DNA of 64,000 nucleotides from Hafnia alvei (GTDB lineage Bacteria; Pseudomonadota; Gammaproteobacteria; Enterobacterales; Enterobacteriaceae). The stretch covers positions 1 to 64,000 of the forward strand of contig NZ_FMIQ01000005.1 of assembly GCF_900095695.1 (NCBI RefSeq). The letters are read 5' to 3'. Within the stretch, counting starts at the first letter, position 1. Each line of letters opens with the position of its first letter. Both the position numbers and the translations under genes were made by a program. Positions 23,972 through 35,418 of this stretch are shown piece after piece. The notes below the pieces were generated by a model that was given only the letters and a program-made list of their open reading frames with translations, was not told the DNA's origin and did no database searches.

Positions 23972-25885
23972 ATGAGCCGTTTGCTAGAGCCATTTCGCGA
24001 CCACAGTGCTGAAGAGACGCTGTTTATCCGCCGTTCAATTATTGCCGCGGTGATGGTTGTGCTGCTTTTCGGCGTATTAGTGCTTAATCTGTATCACCTT
24101 CAGGTAGAAGAGCACGATCAGTATCAAACACGCTCGAACGCCAACGACATTAAAACCCTGCCCATTGCGCCGGTACGCGGGTTGATTTATGACCGCAACG
24201 GAACGCCTTTAGTAGAAAACCAAACGCTGTATCAAATTGAACTGATTCCTGGGAAAGTCGCTAACTTAGACGAAACGATCAAAGCGCTGACGCCGATAGT
24301 GGATTTAACAGCGGATGATATTAATAACTTCCACGAGGCGATGAAGTCCTCTCGACGCTTTGCTGAAGTGCCCCTCAAAGAAGCGCTGAGCGACGTTGAA
24401 GTTGCGCGCTTTTCTGTCAATGAATTTGAATTTCCCGGCGTGTCGATTAGCAGCTATCAGCAGCGTTACTATCCATACGGCGCTGAGCTAGCCCACGTTG
24501 TTGGCTATGTTTCAAAGATTAACGATCGCGATGCCAAACGGCTGAATGAGGCCGGTGAAGGTGAAAACTATGCGGCGGATCATGACATTGGCAAGCAGGG
24601 AATCGAACGTTATTACGAATCCCAACTGCACGGTACCACGGGCTCGCAGGAGGTTGAGGTCGATAGCCATGGGCGCGTGGTGCGAGAGTTAACCGAGACG
24701 CCGCCGCAGGCCGGAAAGAATATTTATCTGACGATAGATCTACCGCTTCAGCAATATATTGAGAAACTGCTGAAGGGACAGCGTGCGGCCGTGGTGGTGA
24801 TGGATCCGCGCGATGGTGGTATTTTGGCGATGGTCTCTAGCCCAAGCTATGATCCGAACCCTTTTGTGAACGGTATATCGTATAAGTCTTATCAGGCTTT
24901 GCTCGATAATTCTGACTTACCATTGATTAACCGTGTTACTCAAGGGATTTACCCGCCTGCATCCACGGTTAAACCGTTCATGGCCACATCTGCGCTCTTT
25001 GCCGGTGTTATCACGCCGCAGACCACGTTTTTTGGCCAACCTACTTGGGTGCTTCCCGGCACTAATCGCCATTATCGAGACTGGCTGAAAACCGGTCATG
25101 GCATGTTAAACGTGACCAAGGCGATTGAAGAATCAGCGGATACGTTTTTCTATCAGGTGGCGTATGAAATGGGGATCGATCGCATCCATGAATGGTTGAG
25201 TAAATTTGGCTACGGGCAATATTCCGGAATCGATTTAATGGAACAGGCCAAGGGCGTTTTGCCCGATCGAGCATGGAAGCAGAAAGTCCACAAAAAAATG
25301 TGGTATCAAGGCGATACTATTTCTGTAGGCATTGGGCAAGGGTATTGGACCGCCACCCCGATTCAAATGGTTAAGGCCTTGAGTACGCTCATCAATAATG
25401 GCACAACAAAAACGCCGCATTTGATGTATTCGATGAAACAAGGGAACCATGTCGAGCGCTATCAGCAGGAAGAACATTCGCAGGTGGCCGATCCGAAATC
25501 GCCGATCTGGGGTATTGTGAAAAAAGGCATGTTTGGTATGGCAAACTATCCTAACGGCACTGGCTACAAGTATTTCCACACTGCGCCTTATGAAATTGCC
25601 GCCAAGTCAGGCACCTCTCAGGTATTTGGGCTGAAACAAGATCAAGTTTACAACGCCAAAATGATCCCGGTGAAGCTGCGCGATCATATTTTCTACACGG
25701 CGTTTGCGCCGTATTCAAACCCTAAGGTTGCGATTGCCGTCATTTTAGAAAACGGTGGTGGGAATGGTGTATCTGCAGCACCGACAACGCGTGCCATTCT
25801 GGATTATATCTTTGCTAAAACTAAACCCGTTGAACCGCCGGTATTACCTACGCTTGATGCCACGCAGTTACGCGATGCGCATTAA
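23972..25885 (+). CDS. Second penicillin-binding protein 2 (PBP2/MrdA paralogue), class B transpeptidase
   Basis: DD-transpeptidase that cross-links peptidoglycan for cell elongation. About 637 residues (E. coli PBP2 is 633): one membrane anchor at about residues 25-45, the pedestal with RGLIYDRNGTPL, then the catalytic triad motifs SxxK in YPPASTVKPF, SxN-type SAD in IEESADTFFYQ, and KSGTSQVFG. E. coli PBP2 has GSTVKP where this one has ASTVKP. The gene stands alone, without rodA, rlmH or dacA, so it is likely a paralogue like Salmonella PBP2-SAL rather than the main mrdA. The start is uncertain: GTG 23933 or ATG 23972, neither with a clear ribosome site. Confidence 0.88.
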   Translation: MSRLLEPFRDHSAEETLFIRRSIIAAVMVVLLFGVLVLNLYHLQVEEHDQYQTRSNANDIKTLPIAPVRGLIYDRNGTPLVENQTLYQIELIPGKVANLDETIKALTPIVDLTADDINNFHEAMKSSRRFAEVPLKEALSDVEVARFSVNEFEFPGVSISSYQQRYYPYGAELAHVVGYVSKINDRDAKRLNEAGEGENYAADHDIGKQGIERYYESQLHGTTGSQEVEVDSHGRVVRELTETPPQAGKNIYLTIDLPLQQYIEKLLKGQRAAVVVMDPRDGGILAMVSSPSYDPNPFVNGISYKSYQALLDNSDLPLINRVTQGIYPPASTVKPFMATSALFAGVITPQTTFFGQPTWVLPGTNRHYRDWLKTGHGMLNVTKAIEESADTFFYQVAYEMGIDRIHEWLSKFGYGQYSGIDLMEQAKGVLPDRAWKQKVHKKMWYQGDTISVGIGQGYWTATPIQMVKALSTLINNGTTKTPHLMYSMKQGNHVERYQQEEHSQVADPKSPIWGIVKKGMFGMANYPNGTGYKYFHTAPYEIAAKSGTSQVFGLKQDQVYNAKMIPVKLRDHIFYTAFAPYSNPKVAIAVILENGGGNGVSAAPTTRAILDYIFAKTKPVEPPVLPTLDATQLRDAH

Positions 25886-25933
25886 TCATTAAAAATGGAT
25901 TTCATTTCCAATTCTTTTCAAACTTGTTGATAC

Positions 25934-25972
25934 ACCTAGACAAGGTTATCAAATTATCCTTGCCTAGGGCTT
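25934..25972 (+). terminator. Hairpin after the PBP2 paralogue
   Basis: CCTAGACAAGG and CCTTGCCTAGG pair with one mismatch around an AT-rich loop, followed by GGCTTTCCC. The T run is poor, so this is a weak terminator, placed between convergent genes. Confidence 0.5.
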
Positions 25973-25977
25973 TCCCA

Positions 25978-26226
25978 TTATGCAAAACGCATGACCCAAG
26001 CATCGCTCTGGCGATCGTAATGGTTGCGGTAAAGCAGGGCGTTTTTGCCATCTAGCAGCGCGGGAACGGTGGTTTGCTCATCCCAGCCGTCAAGCTGCAT
26101 GCAAAGATCGGTGTTTGATTTGCAAGGTATGCTGAGCGTATGGCTCTTCAACTGGCTATCTGGCGTTTTTGACAGTTCTGCATCTTCCACTTCAAAGATC
26201 CCGATTCGAACGAATGATTTTCCCAT
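25978..26226 (-). CDS. Conserved-looking small protein of unknown function
   Basis: The 82-residue product begins MGKSFVRIGIFEVEDAELSK and ends DRQSDAWVMRFA. It has no signal or membrane segment; composition is ordinary and probably mixed alpha/beta. AGGAG lies seven to eight bases before the ATG, strong support for translation. It is convergent with the PBP2 paralogue and divergent from the chemoreceptor gene. I do not recognise the family. Confidence 0.65.
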   Translation of the reverse strand: MGKSFVRIGIFEVEDAELSKTPDSQLKSHTLSIPCKSNTDLCMQLDGWDEQTTVPALLDGKNALLYRNHYDRQSDAWVMRFA

Positions 26227-26425
26227 AACTTCTCTCCTGATTGATTCATATACGTGTGCGGTTACCAGATGGCCCGTTATTTAGCATAGAAGGGGATAGG
26301 TTTTTTTCCACAAATAAACGGAATTCATTTCCATTTTAATTTTTGGCGCAGTGTTAACTCTTTATTTTTCTGGAATTTATCTGTCACATAAAAAATACAA
26401 AATTTTTACCGAAACATAATAACCA

Positions 26426-26452
26426 TAAATATTTCGCGGCTTCTGTCGATAA
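26426..26452 (+). promoter_or_regulatory. FliA (sigma-28) class 3 flagellar promoter
   Basis: TAAATATT, 11 bases, then GTCGATAA, against the consensus TAAAGTTT-N11-GCCGATAA: six of eight and seven of eight matches with exact spacing. It lies 89 bases before the chemoreceptor ATG. The rest of the 26227-26541 gap is AT-rich and unassigned. Confidence 0.7.
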
Positions 26453-26541
26453 CCCTTATATGTCGTGCGGAGCGGTCAAGTGTGATTTGAATGGTCATGC
26501 ACAATAGGTTGGCCTATCAGAGGTCAGGAGGGGTTTAGGCA

Positions 26542-27600
26542 ATGTATACGCAATTAAAGCGGTGGTTTGGGCATAAACATGAGCGGCCGGTAAGGCAAAT
26601 AACGACAGACTTAGCGCCAACATCGGAAGCCGTGTTGATAGAAGACGTTGATGTTACTCAGAAGTCATATGGTGAATTGTTGTGTCATAGCTTTCTTTCT
26701 GGCATCGGCGCGATAGAAATTATTCGAGACTCATTGCTGCACTCTAGCCAAAGCTTGATGGAAGAATTAGTGACGGTTGATGAGCTTAACCAAAAAAATG
26801 AACAGGCTCGTCTGGGAATGGGGCGGCTTGCTGAATTGGTTAGCCTCATTGAACAGCATTCCGGTGAGAGTATTGGCTACATTGACGAATTAATTGCTGT
26901 ACTCAAAGGTATTAATAACAATATCGATGCGATTAATAAGCTTTCTAAACAGACCAATCTGTTGGCGATCAACTCAGCCATCGAGGCTGCCCATGTTGGT
27001 GGACGAGGGGCTGGATTCTCCGTTATTGCGAAAGAGATCAAACAGCTCTCTTCGGAGATTCAACTTCAGGCGGGAAATATTACCGCTTTGACTCAGGATA
27101 TTAACCAGCATGCGAAAAGCGTGAGTGCGAGCGTTGGGGAAAATAATCAGTCCACACACGATATTCGTCACGCGACAGAACAGGCTTGCCAGATGTTACA
27201 GCAGGTTATTGAACTTTCAGCGCATATGCAGGAAATCATTCGCTTTATCGCCACCCAACAGTTTCTGAATACGGTTAAACTCGATCACGTTATTTGGAAA
27301 GTCAAAGTTTATGAACTGATATTACAACAAGATGAAGTTGCTGAAGTTAACAGCCATACGGATTGCCGCTTAGGGAAATGGTTCTATGGCGACGCGGGGC
27401 GGGAGTTTTCGCACCTTAGCAGCTTTGCTCAGCTTGAAGCTCCACACGCCGAAGTGCATCGTTCTGGCCGAGAGGCATTGGTGGCATTTAGGGCAGGTGA
27501 CGATCCGCATTTAAAGGCAAGTTTAGCCACTATGGAGCACGCCAGCACGTTGGTGATTAAGCGGATTGACGAACTCTTGCTGCAAATCGGTCCACATTAG
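26542..27600 (+). CDS. Soluble methyl-accepting chemotaxis-type receptor with C-terminal CZB zinc-binding domain
   Basis: The 352-residue cytosolic protein has no membrane segment. The centre (about residues 90-240) is an MCP signalling domain with hairpin tip NLLAINSAIEAAHVGGRGAGFSVIAKEIKQLS, the region that binds CheA and CheW. The C-terminal about 110 residues form a chemoreceptor zinc-binding domain: LDHVIWK (HxxW), CRLGKWFYG (Cx[LF]GxW) and APHAEVH provide the 3His/1Cys site. The domain order is like Helicobacter TlpD, which reports zinc or oxidant stress. A very strong AGGAGGGG precedes the ATG, and a FliA-type promoter ties it to the flagellar regulon. Its stop overlaps the convergent yebW-like gene by four bases. 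Confidence 0.88.
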   Translation: MYTQLKRWFGHKHERPVRQITTDLAPTSEAVLIEDVDVTQKSYGELLCHSFLSGIGAIEIIRDSLLHSSQSLMEELVTVDELNQKNEQARLGMGRLAELVSLIEQHSGESIGYIDELIAVLKGINNNIDAINKLSKQTNLLAINSAIEAAHVGGRGAGFSVIAKEIKQLSSEIQLQAGNITALTQDINQHAKSVSASVGENNQSTHDIRHATEQACQMLQQVIELSAHMQEIIRFIATQQFLNTVKLDHVIWKVKVYELILQQDEVAEVNSHTDCRLGKWFYGDAGREFSHLSSFAQLEAPHAEVHRSGREALVAFRAGDDPHLKASLATMEHASTLVIKRIDELLLQIGPH

Positions 27601-27800
27601 AACAGGTGAGGGAAGTCAGCAGCGCGGGTTGCTGGCTGCCAAAAATCGTCTAGTACATTTTCAAGCGGGATACATCCGCCGCGTTGAATTCGCTGCACAT
27701 TCATCTCGCGTACACATTGCTCTTCCGTATCAAAACCACCAAGGTACAAGCTTTCACAAGGGCCGCTCAGATAACAGACCATCATAACGAGTGCGTACAT
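27597..27800 (-). CDS. YebW-like DUF1482 protein
   Basis: The 67-residue product resembles E. coli YebW: start MYALVMMVCYLSGPCESLYLG, then TEEQCVREMNVQRIQRGGC, then DDFWQPA. The conserved Cys residues and the hydrophobic start fit the family, which may be exported or membrane-tethered. Function is unknown. The last codons overlap the 3' end of the convergent chemoreceptor gene. Confidence 0.75.
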   Translation of the reverse strand: MYALVMMVCYLSGPCESLYLGGFDTEEQCVREMNVQRIQRGGCIPLENVLDDFWQPATRAADFPHLF

Positions 27801-27987
27801 AACAAACCTTTATTCATTCAGCGGAATTCATTCGGGTGTTCTATTCAATTCTACCCAAGGAATTTTTTATTTTCTCGTATGATACTTAATCTAAGATAAA
27901 TCTTATAACAACAGCATTTATTAAATTCTGAGCGATTAACCTACTCACTATCCTTATAAAATAACGCTGCTACAAGGCTATGCTACA

Positions 27988-28173
27988 TCACATAAATGCC
28001 CAAAATAACAAAACAATGGGAAAACTCATTGGCCATGTTAATCCAATCAGTATGGCAGTGAAGATCCTGATTTTGAGCGAGGGGTCAGCGCAGGCTTTGA
28101 AAGTCAGTAACGCGGAGATGATTGAGCCGATCAAATATACCGTTTTTATAAAGGCCCATGCTGCTGGATACAT
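27988..28173 (-). CDS. GhoT/OrtT-family small membrane toxin
   Basis: The 61-residue protein has two predicted membrane helices. The C-terminal half IRIFTAILIGLTWPMSFPIVLLFWAF lines up with the hallmark of E. coli OrtT and GhoT (LSAFLVGxTWPMSxPVALLF). These insert in the inner membrane, reduce proton-motive force and slow growth. AAGG lies eight bases before the ATG. No GhoS-like antitoxin gene is found on either side, so it resembles orphan OrtT, which is linked to the stringent response in E. coli. A plus-strand frame of similar length over it is an antisense shadow. Confidence 0.7.
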   Translation of the reverse strand: MYPAAWAFIKTVYLIGSIISALLTFKACADPSLKIRIFTAILIGLTWPMSFPIVLLFWAFM

Positions 28174-28624
28174 CTAATTACCTTGGTTTATGAAGTAGCT
28201 ATAAAATCAAAAAAAAACAACTCACTGCGAGTGAAGACAAATGCCTCAATCGGAACATAAAATGGGATATTGAGATATCGAAAACTAACGTTAGCTAGTG
28301 TAACAAATTATGACTGAAAAAACATCGATATCTAAACTGAAAAATACGAACGAAACTCAGCAGCGCTGTTCATTTATTTATACACGTAATAGATAAAAAT
28401 CATCTCGTCCTTTTCTTATTATAATGCATAAAAAATGAATATTCATGCGCGATGCGCCCTTAAAGCCTTTTATTACCGGCGGGTTATTATATGTGGATGT
28501 TTCTATGCATCGATGAGGCTATCGCTTTTTATGACAACAGTTCTTTCTGCTTATCTGCGGATGCTGGCATTTCATCTAGCGCTGAAAGTTATGTGTTTTT
28601 AAATTCTATTTCCTGCTCTTAAAA
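28174..28624. other. AT-rich gene-free region between ortT-like and porin genes
   Basis: About 450 bases without a convincing gene. A plus-strand frame of 55 codons (28435-28602) follows a perfect TATAAT (28420-28425) but lacks a ribosome site. AACGTTAGCTAGTGTAAC near 28287 is a weak dyad. The promoter of the OrtT-like gene should lie near its right-hand start at 28173. Confidence 0.3.
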
Positions 28625-28652
28625 TAAAAAAAGCCCGGTATAATACCGAGCT
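28625..28652 (-). terminator. Terminator of the porin gene
   Basis: Minus-strand AGCTCGGTAT-TATACCGGGCT with one mismatch runs into T7. It lies about 50 bases after the porin stop. Confidence 0.8.
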
Positions 28653-28703
28653 AAAGGCTGTTAATATTTACTTTATTATTTTTTATTGATCATGGTGCTG
28701 CTC

Positions 28704-29852
28704 TTAGAACTGGTAAACAATCCCTAATGCTACGGTATCATCAGTGTCAATACCCGCTGAACGAGTAAAGTCGTTATCATCGATCATGTTAATTTTATAA
28801 TCGACATACGTAGACATGTTTTTATTAAAGAAGTAGGTTGCACCAATATCGATAAAGTTAACCAATTTCTGATCGCCATAATCGCGAGATGCGCCATTGC
28901 TGCCTAAGTCTTTACCTTCAACATAGTTCCAGCCGACGAAAGGTTGCAAGCCGAAATCAAAGGTATAACCAGTATACATTTCTACGCCTTGCGCTTTGTT
29001 TGCGTAACCATAGGCTTCGTTATGGTCATTAGAGTTACCAAAACGAATCGCGTTATAGGATTGTGTATAGTTTGCCGCGGCATAATAACCGCTGTTTTCG
29101 TATTTCACGCCCACAGTATAAGCTTCGGCCTTATCACCATTACCCATAATATCATTATAGCGACCACCTTTACCGCCGCTGTTCTGGTCGTTGGTTCGGT
29201 CAGATTGGAAGTAGGCACCACCGAGGCTAAAACCATAGCCCAGATCGTAAGAGAGTGATAAACCGTAACCATCACCATTTTGGCTTAATACATCACGGCC
29301 ATCTTTGTTTTCGGTTGGGTCGTCATTTTTACCTTGATACTGAATGCCGAAGTTTAGGCCATCGACCAAGCCGAAGAAATCACGGTTATGGTAGGTTAGC
29401 ACGCCGCCAGCGCGTTGGAACATGAAGTTATCAGCGCCAACGGTGCTACCGTCAAACTCTGGCTGCATATCGGTCCAAGCCATGATGTCGTAAATAATCC
29501 CAGAATTACGCCCGTAATCCAAAGAGCCATAATCCCCGAATTTAAGGCCGGCGAAACCGAAACGGCTAAAGTTTCTATTATCTTCGCCTTCAGTATGGTT
29601 TAGGTTTGCTTGATATTCCCACATGCCATAGCCGGTCAGCATATCCGTAATTTGCGTTTCGCCACTGAAACCACCACGGACATAAGAGTGATCGCCATCG
29701 GAGTTATCATTATCTGAAATATAGTGAAGGCCATCGACTTTGAAATGTAAGTCTAGTTTATTGCCATCTTTATTATAAATTTCGGCAGCATGGGCTGCTC
29801 CTGCTAATGCCATTAATGTTGGTATTACCACTGCGAGAACTTTGCGTTTCAT
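28704..29852 (-). CDS. General trimeric porin, OmpC/OmpF/OmpN family
   Basis: Outer-membrane diffusion porin of 382 residues. Signal peptide [22 protein letters not shown], mature start [22 protein letters not shown], a loop-3 constriction motif in the [14 protein letters not shown] segment (PEFGG in OmpF/OmpC), [22 protein letters not shown], and the terminal strand ending GIVYQF with C-terminal Phe for BAM recognition. I start at ATG 29852, with AAGGA upstream; the longer frame to 30032 masks the signal. Which paralogue it is cannot be settled by eye. A possible divergent small RNA lies upstream, as micF and micC do next to E. coli ompC and ompN. Confidence 0.92.
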   Translation of the reverse strand: MKRKVLAVVIPTLMALAGAAHAAEIYNKDGNKLDLHFKVDGLHYISDNDNSDGDHSYVRGGFSGETQITDMLTGYGMWEYQANLNHTEGEDNRNFSRFGFAGLKFGDYGSLDYGRNSGIIYDIMAWTDMQPEFDGSTVGADNFMFQRAGGVLTYHNRDFFGLVDGLNFGIQYQGKNDDPTENKDGRDVLSQNGDGYGLSLSYDLGYGFSLGGAYFQSDRTNDQNSGGKGGRYNDIMGNGDKAEAYTVGVKYENSGYYAAANYTQSYNAIRFGNSNDHNEAYGYANKAQGVEMYTGYTFDFGLQPFVGWNYVEGKDLGSNGASRDYGDQKLVNFIDIGATYFFNKNMSTYVDYKINMIDDNDFTRSAGIDTDDTVALGIVYQF

Positions 29853-30139
29853 TTTATTTTCCTTAACCTTTATTATTGCATTGATGCCAATTGCTTTTTT
29901 TATACTCAACAATATTAACTCATTTTTATGAACTAAATAAGCTAAGTGCTGTCGATATTGTCGGCTTTGCGGATGGAGTAAAAGCGCAAAAAATGCGGAA
30001 TTAAATAAAAGTTTGAATATGATAACTCTCACTTGTTTGGTTTACTTACGTTAAGATCTAGCTTTTGAACTATATCGTCAATCACCGTTAATAGTTTTAT
30101 TGGCTTAAGCACCTTTTGTTAATTTGATTTCTAATCATA

Positions 30140-30264
30140 GGAATACTATTTTTAGGCCACTGCATGCCAATGCAGATTACGTAGTATGTCTTACTATGAA
30201 TATTCATTCTTTTCATTCTTTTCATTATTTTTATTGCCGGGATTCTTCCCGGCGTTTTATTTTT
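30140..30264 (+). ncRNA. Candidate small RNA divergent from the porin gene (MicC/MicF-like position)
   Basis: An orphan terminator GCCGGG-ATTCTT-CCCGGC with a GTTTTATTTTT tail (30236-30264) follows no open frame. Upstream are the hairpin CTGCAT-GCCA-ATGCAG and the dyad TAGTA...TACTA. The words AGGCCACTGCATGCCA recall GGGCCATTGCATTGCCA of E. coli MicC, an Hfq-dependent porin repressor encoded divergently from ompN. The 5' end is a guess. The rest of the 29853-30640 gap contains the porin promoter region and nothing else I can name. Confidence 0.35.
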
Positions 30265-30639
30265 ATATTTAAAGATTAAAAAATATAATTCCTTTTATGC
30301 AGCCTCGTTATATTTATTAATGACCCGTACGTTATTTTATTGGATGGCATAAATATGCAACCATAGCCGCCGTTCTCTAGTCAGTTTTCAGTCAATGGTC
30401 ATCAGGTACAGCAAAATATGGACCTACGAAGTTGAACAGCCCGTCATCACTATGAACTTTCACTGAGTGTGATCTGTTTGAAAAATTTGGAAATGCCTTT
30501 TCTTTAACCCGCTGTTATTTGATCTAACGTAACATCTGCCAAGTTGAGAGCAGGTAAGAATCGCTGTGTAGCCGTGTTTTTGTTTAACCCATTCTCTGTG
30601 GGTGTTAATATCGGCAGTAGTGGGTGTGAGTATTCAGGG

Positions 30640-30782
30640 GTGCATAGCGTTTTATGTATCACGCTGCGTACATATCTTGCAAAGTACAGCAGGATGGCGC
30701 CCATAAAACGATGATTTTAAATACAAATTGTTTTCTATATGTGGCCTGTCGTGTGGGTCACCACTGTAGATAAGGAATATAA
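30640..30782 (+). promoter_or_regulatory. thrS translational operator (tRNA-Thr mimic)
   Basis: ThrRS represses its own mRNA by binding a leader that imitates tRNA-Thr. Here GTGGCC and GGGTCAC (30741-30761) form a stem whose loop TGTCGTGTG displays CGT, the threonine anticodon triplet, and GGGTCACCACTG...ATAAGGA before the ATG matches the E. coli operator closely. The upstream part is expected to form the second, acceptor-like arm. Boundaries are approximate. Confidence 0.8.
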
Positions 30783-33258
<2,476 letters not shown>

Positions 33259-33356
33259 GGCTCTCAAGTAATACTGCCAGCGATAGGTTTCGGTCTGTCG
33301 CTGGCGTTATTCGCCTCACTGATTCATGTAATTAACAATGCGAAGTGGAAATCGAA
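33259..33356 (+). promoter_or_regulatory. rpmI leader, L20 translational control region
   Basis: In E. coli, L20 represses rpmI-rplT by binding a long-range pseudoknot between the end of infC and the rpmI start. Here a clear stem GCCAGCGA / TCGCTGGC (about 33277-33305) lies in the gap; the pseudoknot partner was not traced. Confidence 0.5.
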
Positions 33357-33554
33357 ATGCCAAAGATTAAAACTGTGCGTGGCGCTGCCAAGCGCTTCAA
33401 AAAAACCGCCGGTGGTGGTTTTAAGCGTAAACATGCTAACCTGCGTCATATTTTGACCAAAAAATCTACTAAGCGTAAGCGTCATCTGCGTCCAAAAGGT
33501 CTGGTTTCCAAAGGGGATCTGGGCTTGGTCGTAGCGTGCTTGCCGTACGCATAA
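33357..33554 (+). CDS. rpmI: 50S ribosomal protein L35
   Basis: Small basic ribosomal protein of 65 residues: [20 protein letters not shown], then [19 protein letters not shown] and ending VVACLPYA, as in E. coli L35. I take the ATG at 33357; four extra residues from 33345 are leader. It is second in the infC-rpmI-rplT group and translationally coupled to rplT under L20 control. Confidence 0.97.
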   Translation: MPKIKTVRGAAKRFKKTAGGGFKRKHANLRHILTKKSTKRKRHLRPKGLVSKGDLGLVVACLPYA

Positions 33555-33587
33555 GTAAACATTTTTTGAATCAAGATTAAGACTTAA

Positions 33588-33953
<366 letters not shown>

Positions 33954-33962
33954 GCCATCAGA

Positions 33963-33990
33963 TAAAAGAGGGAGCTTGCTCCCTCTTTTG
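33963..33990 (+). terminator. Terminator of the thrS-infC-rpmI-rplT operon
   Basis: AAAAGAGGGAGC-TT-GCTCCCTCTTTT is a perfect hairpin with a T-rich tail, ten bases after the rplT stop codon. Confidence 0.85.
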
Positions 33991-34083
33991 CTTTTTGTTG
34001 TTTGGCTTGTGTTTAGCTTGACATTCGGCCCGCTAAGTTTTTCAATAGAATCAGTTTTTTCACTTTTTTAAGGTAATGCAAGC

Positions 34084-34128
34084 ATGCACGCTGCTATTTT
34101 CCGTTTCTTTTTTTACTTTAGCGCCTGA
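34084..34128 (+). CDS. pheM: PheM, phenylalanyl-tRNA synthetase operon leader peptide
   Basis: The 14-residue peptide [14 protein letters not shown] has five Phe codons, three of them in a row, and differs little from E. coli PheM ([14 protein letters not shown]). Ribosome stalling at Phe codons when charged tRNA-Phe is scarce lets the downstream antiterminator form and turns on pheST. Too short for routine gene callers. AAGG lies upstream of the ATG. Confidence 0.93.
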   Translation: [14 protein letters not shown]

Positions 34129-34133
34129 ATTCA

Positions 34134-34203
34134 GGAGGCTTTGCGCGTAAGAAAAGAAACGAAAAATAGCGCTGAAAGCCTCCCTCGTGGAGGCTTTTTT
34201 TTT
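34134..34203 (+). promoter_or_regulatory. pheST attenuator (antiterminator and terminator)
   Basis: Terminator AAAGCCTCC-CTCGT-GGAGGCTTT followed by T8 lies at 34175-34203. An upstream copy of GGAGGCTTT at 34134-34142 can pair with the left terminator arm to form the antiterminator. It sits directly after the pheM stop, the standard attenuation layout. Confidence 0.88.
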
Positions 34204-34289
34204 GCTTTAACATGGTTTACCGATTTAGGTTTATTCATGAGCGCACTTAAGACGATCGATACCCCCAAATGTGTGAAGTTGCGCCAGGG

Positions 34290-35404
<1,115 letters not shown>

Positions 35405-35418
35405 GGCGGGATTATCAC

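Noticed and set aside
27980-28177. Plus-strand frame of 65 codons over the OrtT-like gene
   Set aside because: It is the antisense shadow of the minus-strand gene, which has a ribosome site and a recognisable family motif.
28435-28602. Plus-strand frame of 55 codons after a perfect TATAAT
   Set aside because: No ribosome binding site, Cys/Met-rich and unlike any family I know. It could be leaderless, but I would not annotate it.
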